A stretch of DNA of 7,811 bases from an uncultured Campylobacter sp. Its GTDB lineage: Bacteria; Campylobacterota; Campylobacteria; Campylobacterales; Campylobacteraceae. The notes below the pieces were generated by a model. It did no database searches. It worked only from the letters and a program-made list of their open reading frames with translations, and was not told the origin of the DNA. The DNA is taken from the NCBI RefSeq assembly GCF_938030685.1, contig NZ_CALHHX010000186.1:1-7811 (forward strand), written 5' to 3'. Of this stretch, positions 6,010 to 7,811 are shown piece after piece. Position numbers and translations under genes: made by a program. Each line of letters opens with the position of its first letter. Position 1 is the first letter of the stretch.

Positions 6010-6212
6010 TTAAGTAGTTTCAATTTTTTCTAATTCTTCGGAATTTTTCCAAATTTCTTTGCAGCTTTTACAGCCGCGTGCGCTCAAACGTCCGATATGA
6101 CTTTTGTCGCGGGCGGCTCGACAAAAACCTTACTTGACTTACTGCGCTTACGGATGGCGAAATTAAAAAATCAGCCTGTTTTTATAGTTTGATAACTACG
6201 ATAGCAACCCAT
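6010..6212 (-). pseudogene. Probable broken small gene downstream of the 162-aa membrane protein gene
   Basis: Read on the - strand, AAGGAG (6218-6223) lies five bases before ATG 6210-6212, a strong start only 20 bases after the previous stop. That frame ends after 13 codons (MGCYRSYQTIKTG, TGA at 6171-6173). The last 39 codons of another frame (6010-6129) look protein-like, with GCKSCKEIW (a CxxC pair) followed by an acidic helix. Removing one base from an A5 run and one from a T5 run would join start and end into a 66-residue protein. This reconstruction is inference. It could instead be a tiny peptide gene followed by unrelated DNA. I do not recognise the product. Confidence 0.3.
6102..6126. 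other. Perfect 8-bp inverted repeat
   Basis: TTTTGTCG (6102-6109) and CGACAAAA (6119-6126) flank a nine-base GC-rich loop. No T-run follows on either strand beyond the stem itself. It lies inside the suspected broken gene and may be an RNA hairpin or chance. Confidence 0.4.
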
Positions 6213-6232
6213 TTTCGCTCCTTATATAAAAT

Positions 6233-6721
6233 TTATTCATATTTAAAATTTTTAAAATTGAAATATCTTACATTGCGTTCTTTTAGTAGAATTTTCAGCT
6301 TTTCAAAATCATCGCTCGCTATGTAGTCCATCGGTATAGAGATTGAGCCTAGATAAATCAATATATCATAAATCTTCGGCTTAAGTCTTATGGCTAAAAT
6401 TTGTTTAAATGATATAGGGATTTTATATGCGGTGAATTCCTTTATATCTGTAAGCATGATAACTTTTTCCCAGAAAAAATATTTCACTACCATACGATCA
6501 TCATAGCACGCAATAAATTTAAAGCAATTCGGAATAACCGTCGTATAAAAAAGACCGATCAGCATCACCCAGCCTGCGATAGGCGCATAAGGTTTATCGA
6601 GCATTATAAAAACAATGGAGATATAAAATTGTAAAATTTTAATTACCGAATAAAAAGGTCCGTAAAAACGCCTCGCCCTTTTTATGATTAGTAGCGGCTC
6701 GCTCGGTTTCGTATCGTTCAT
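6233..6721 (-). CDS. Hypothetical membrane protein, two helices plus a possible PH-like domain
   Basis: 162 aa, not recognised as a named protein. After a basic cytoplasmic start (KRARRFYGP), two hydrophobic segments lie at about 23-41 and 47-70. The rest (about 71-162) is soluble and beta-rich: YDDRMVVKYFFWEKVIMLTD, then IKEFTAYKIPISF, then a charged C-terminal helix DDFEKLKILLKERN. This two-helix plus beta-domain layout resembles small bacterial PH-domain membrane proteins; that is inference from layout only. The start is supported by AAGGAA at 6728-6733 (- strand), six bases before ATG. It follows the frameshifted small membrane gene by 25 bases, so the two are probably co-transcribed. The last residues (NFKNFKYE) are encoded by an AT-palindrome-like stretch. 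A sampled line of 60 bases was about 23% GC, against 55-62% in sampled lines of flanking genes. Confidence 0.75.
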   Translation of the reverse strand: MNDTKPSEPLLIIKRARRFYGPFYSVIKILQFYISIVFIMLDKPYAPIAGWVMLIGLFYTTVIPNCFKFIACYDDRMVVKYFFWEKVIMLTDIKEFTAYKIPISFKQILAIRLKPKIYDILIYLGSISIPMDYIASDDFEKLKILLKERNVRYFNFKNFKYE

Positions 6722-6746
6722 TTGAAATTCCTTGATTTTTCAAAAT

Positions 6747-7014
6747 TTAATAAACAAATATTTTTAATATTAATGCAAAAAGTCCCAAATAAATGCAAAA
6801 ATAGGCAATAAATGAGATTACGCAATAAAATACACCTACGAATTTGTGTGCAAAACCTAAATTTTCTTTGGTTTCTTTCATAGATTTAATCAATACATTA
6901 AAATCAAAAAAAATGCTTTATATAATTACCCTTCACATAAACGCTATTGAGCAGAATCACGCCAAGTAGCAGAAATATAAACCAGCCTCTAGCTAGGTCA
7001 TGACAAGTACCCAT
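6747..7014 (-). pseudogene. Small two-helix membrane protein gene split by a frameshift at an 8-T run
   Basis: Read on the - strand, ATG 7012-7014 with GGAGG (7019-7023) four bases upstream opens a 36-codon frame: MGTCHDLARGW, then the hydrophobic segment FIFLLLGVILL, ending at TGA 6904-6906. The stop falls directly after an eight-T run (A8 on the + strand, 6906-6913). Dropping one T continues the frame through DFNVLIKSMKETKEN into a second hydrophobic segment (FYCVISFIAYFCIYLGLFALILK) and TAA at 6747-6749, giving 88 residues. The second half could start at its own ATG (6879-6881, 44 aa), but no ribosome site precedes it, which favours one gene. It may be phase-variable, decaying, or affected by a homopolymer sequencing error. 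The product is unrecognised; it lies upstream of and probably in one transcript with the 162-aa membrane protein gene. Confidence 0.6.
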
Positions 7015-7018
7015 TTGC

Positions 7019-7038
7019 CCTCCGTTTATATAAAATAT
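7019..7038 (-). promoter_or_regulatory. Leader with ribosome site and possible -10 box of the - strand cluster
   Basis: On the - strand, TATTTTATATAA (about 7027-7038) precedes GGAGG (7019-7023). TATTTT at 7033-7038 could be a -10 box with transcription starting near 7026, leaving almost no leader. The ribosome site is clear and the promoter is weak. The same leader pattern recurs at 6207-6238. Confidence 0.35.
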
Positions 7039-7104
7039 TCAGGCGAATTTTAACTTCGCTATGCTTACGCAGCGTTTAAATTTAATCTCGTCAGCGACTA
7101 CGCT

Positions 7105-7118
7105 AAATTTTAAAATTT
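7105..7118. repeat. Isolated copy of the palindrome AAATTTTAAAATTT
   Basis: An exact copy of the 14-base palindrome that is dense at 3058-3871. It lies in the non-coding stretch upstream of thiL, about 90 bases upstream of the - strand cluster start. Confidence 0.85.
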
Positions 7119-7332
7119 TAAGCTAGCCATTTTAAAGACTCGTTATCTGCGCAAGTGTGCGTAGCAGGCGCATGCAAAAAATAGCCTCGGGCGCTGTTTT
7201 ATCGCAGGCTTCCGTCCGCATCAAGTCATACCGAGCCGCGCCAAAGTCTCAAAACTCATGCGATTGCCGATTTTGTTATCGAGCCGCACCGAACCGCAGC
7301 CAAACTCACACGGAGAAAATCTAAATTTACGC

Positions 7333-7338
7333 TATAAT
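7333..7338 (+). promoter_or_regulatory. Candidate -10 box for thiL or a short leader RNA
   Basis: A perfect TATAAT 124 bases before the thiL start codon. Transcription would start near 7345. The same hexamer precedes the aldehyde dehydrogenase and lipoprotein genes in this window. Confidence 0.55.
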
Positions 7339-7345
7339 CTTGCAA

Positions 7346-7416
7346 AGCGGAGCGTAGAACTCCTGCTGCGCGTGTGCGACGAAATTTAAACAAAGGCCCG
7401 CAAATTCGGGCTTCTT
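7346..7416 (+). promoter_or_regulatory. Structured leader: two hairpins upstream of thiL
   Basis: Hairpin 1: AGCGGAG (7346-7352) pairs with CTCC and GCT (7360-7363, 7365-7367) with one bulged T. Hairpin 2: GCCCG (7396-7400) pairs with CGGGC (7407-7411), extended by two weaker pairs, followed by TTCTT. The second hairpin looks like a weak terminator, so the segment may be an attenuator or a small RNA of about 70 bases. This is inference from pairing alone. Confidence 0.35.
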
Positions 7417-7462
7417 AGCTTTCGCGCGGCTGCGGCGTAACGCTAAATTTAACGGAGGGCGC

Positions 7463-7811
7463 ATGGATAAAGAGCGGTATATTTTTGAGAAATTTAGATC
7501 GAAGCTTAATGGCGATGATTGCGCCGTGATCGGCGAACGGGCGTATTGCAAGGATCTTTTTGTCGAGGGCGTGCACTTCCGCCGCGGCTGGCTGAGCCTG
7601 CGCGAGATCGGTGCAAAGGCGATGCTCGTAAATATCTCGGATATGATCGCGACGAACGCGCGCGCCAAATACGCCCTGCTGGGGCTTGCACTGCCGCGCG
7701 AGATCGGTACGCGCGAGATCGACGAGCTGTGCGCGGGCGTGAGCGAGACGGCGCGCGAGTGGGGCATACGGATCATCGGCGGCGACACGATCGGCTCGGA
7801 TCGCATCGCGC
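7463..7811 (+). CDS. thiL: Thiamine-monophosphate kinase, N-terminal part (cut by window end)
   Basis: Phosphorylates thiamine monophosphate to thiamine diphosphate, the active cofactor, in the cytoplasm. The first 116 codons are present with no stop before the window edge. Visible motifs of the AIR-synthase/ThiL fold are GDDCAVI at 17-23 (metal and phosphate binding), DLFVEGVHF at 31-39, IGAKAMLVNISDMIATNARAK (about 49-69, ATP-binding N-terminal domain, matching the GxKAlavNlSDlaAMGA block) and IIGGDTIGS at 104-112. The usual family length is 270-340 aa, so roughly the first third to two fifths is seen. The start is supported by GGAGG at 7454-7458, four bases upstream. The common ThiL block has AMGA where this reads ATNA, a mild departure. 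Confidence 0.92.
   Translation, partial: MDKERYIFEKFRSKLNGDDCAVIGERAYCKDLFVEGVHFRRGWLSLREIGAKAMLVNISDMIATNARAKYALLGLALPREIGTREIDELCAGVSETAREWGIRIIGGDTIGSDRIA

Larger units (their letters stand above)
7041..7462. other. Non-coding stretch between the - strand cluster and thiL
   Basis: This 422-base gap separates divergent genes. GC content recovers here from the AT-rich islet. It holds one AAATTTTAAAATTT palindrome, short open frames without ribosome sites, and in its last 130 bases a promoter-like TATAAT with two hairpins before the thiL ribosome site. No tRNA or known riboswitch pattern is seen; in particular the conserved TPP riboswitch CTGAGA element is absent. Confidence 0.6.

Noticed and set aside
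5949..6017. 22-codon + strand frame after the lipoprotein gene
   Set aside because: No ribosome site, overlaps the end of the suspected - strand gene and the T-run of a hairpin.
7221..7259. Short - strand peptide MSFETLARLGMT with an open frame upstream of its ATG
   Set aside because: Only 12 codons from ATG, no ribosome site; the upstream open part has no start codon. It could be the tail of a lost gene but nothing supports it.
7172..7324. 50-codon + strand frame upstream of thiL
   Set aside because: Poor ribosome site, no recognisable motif, and the frame ends just before the TATAAT at 7333. Not enough to call a gene.
7327..7806. 159-codon - strand frame opposite thiL
   Set aside because: Overlaps the clear ThiL reading and its ribosome site; Arg/Ser-rich shadow composition.

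Overview
The window looks like chromosomal DNA of a Campylobacter species from the higher-GC, oral-type branch (C. gracilis, C. showae or C. rectus are candidates). This is inference from three things: the gene order slyD-fabD-mtnN-PP-loop ATPase, which as I recall matches C. jejuni Cj0115-Cj0118; the density of AAATTTTAAAATTT-like palindromes; and plain TATAAT boxes in T/A-rich leaders. I ran no database search.

Layout. (1) 24-3066, + strand: a tightly packed operon encoding a SlyD-type metallochaperone/prolyl isomerase, malonyl-CoA:ACP transacylase (FabD), MTA/SAH nucleosidase (MtnN) and a TtcA-family tRNA-thiolation PP-loop ATPase. The last three genes overlap by ATGA. (2) 3067-4001: a 935-base stretch with no convincing gene, rich in A/T palindromes and diverged repeats, ending in the promoter of the next gene. 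(3) 4002-5468, +: an intact NAD(P)-dependent aldehyde dehydrogenase with its own promoter and a strong hairpin terminator. (4) About 5520-7040: a clearly AT-rich islet. It holds a small EexN-like lipoprotein on the + strand and, on the - strand, a cluster of small genes: a two-helix membrane protein split by a frameshift at an 8-T tract, an intact 162-aa membrane protein, and a probable broken third gene whose leader nearly copies that of the first. (5) 7041-7462: a mostly non-coding leader region with a TATAAT box and two hairpins. (6) 7463-end, +: the 5' part of thiL (thiamine-monophosphate kinase), cut by the window edge.

The first operon is housekeeping: malonyl-ACP supply for fatty acid synthesis, recycling of SAM by-products (in this phylum the same nucleosidase also serves menaquinone synthesis), tRNA thiolation and metal/protein-folding support. 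The islet between the aldehyde dehydrogenase and thiL is the accessory part. Its base composition, exclusion-type lipoprotein, short membrane proteins and broken reading frames suggest acquired and partly decaying DNA. The frameshift in the homopolymer run could instead be a phase-variation switch.
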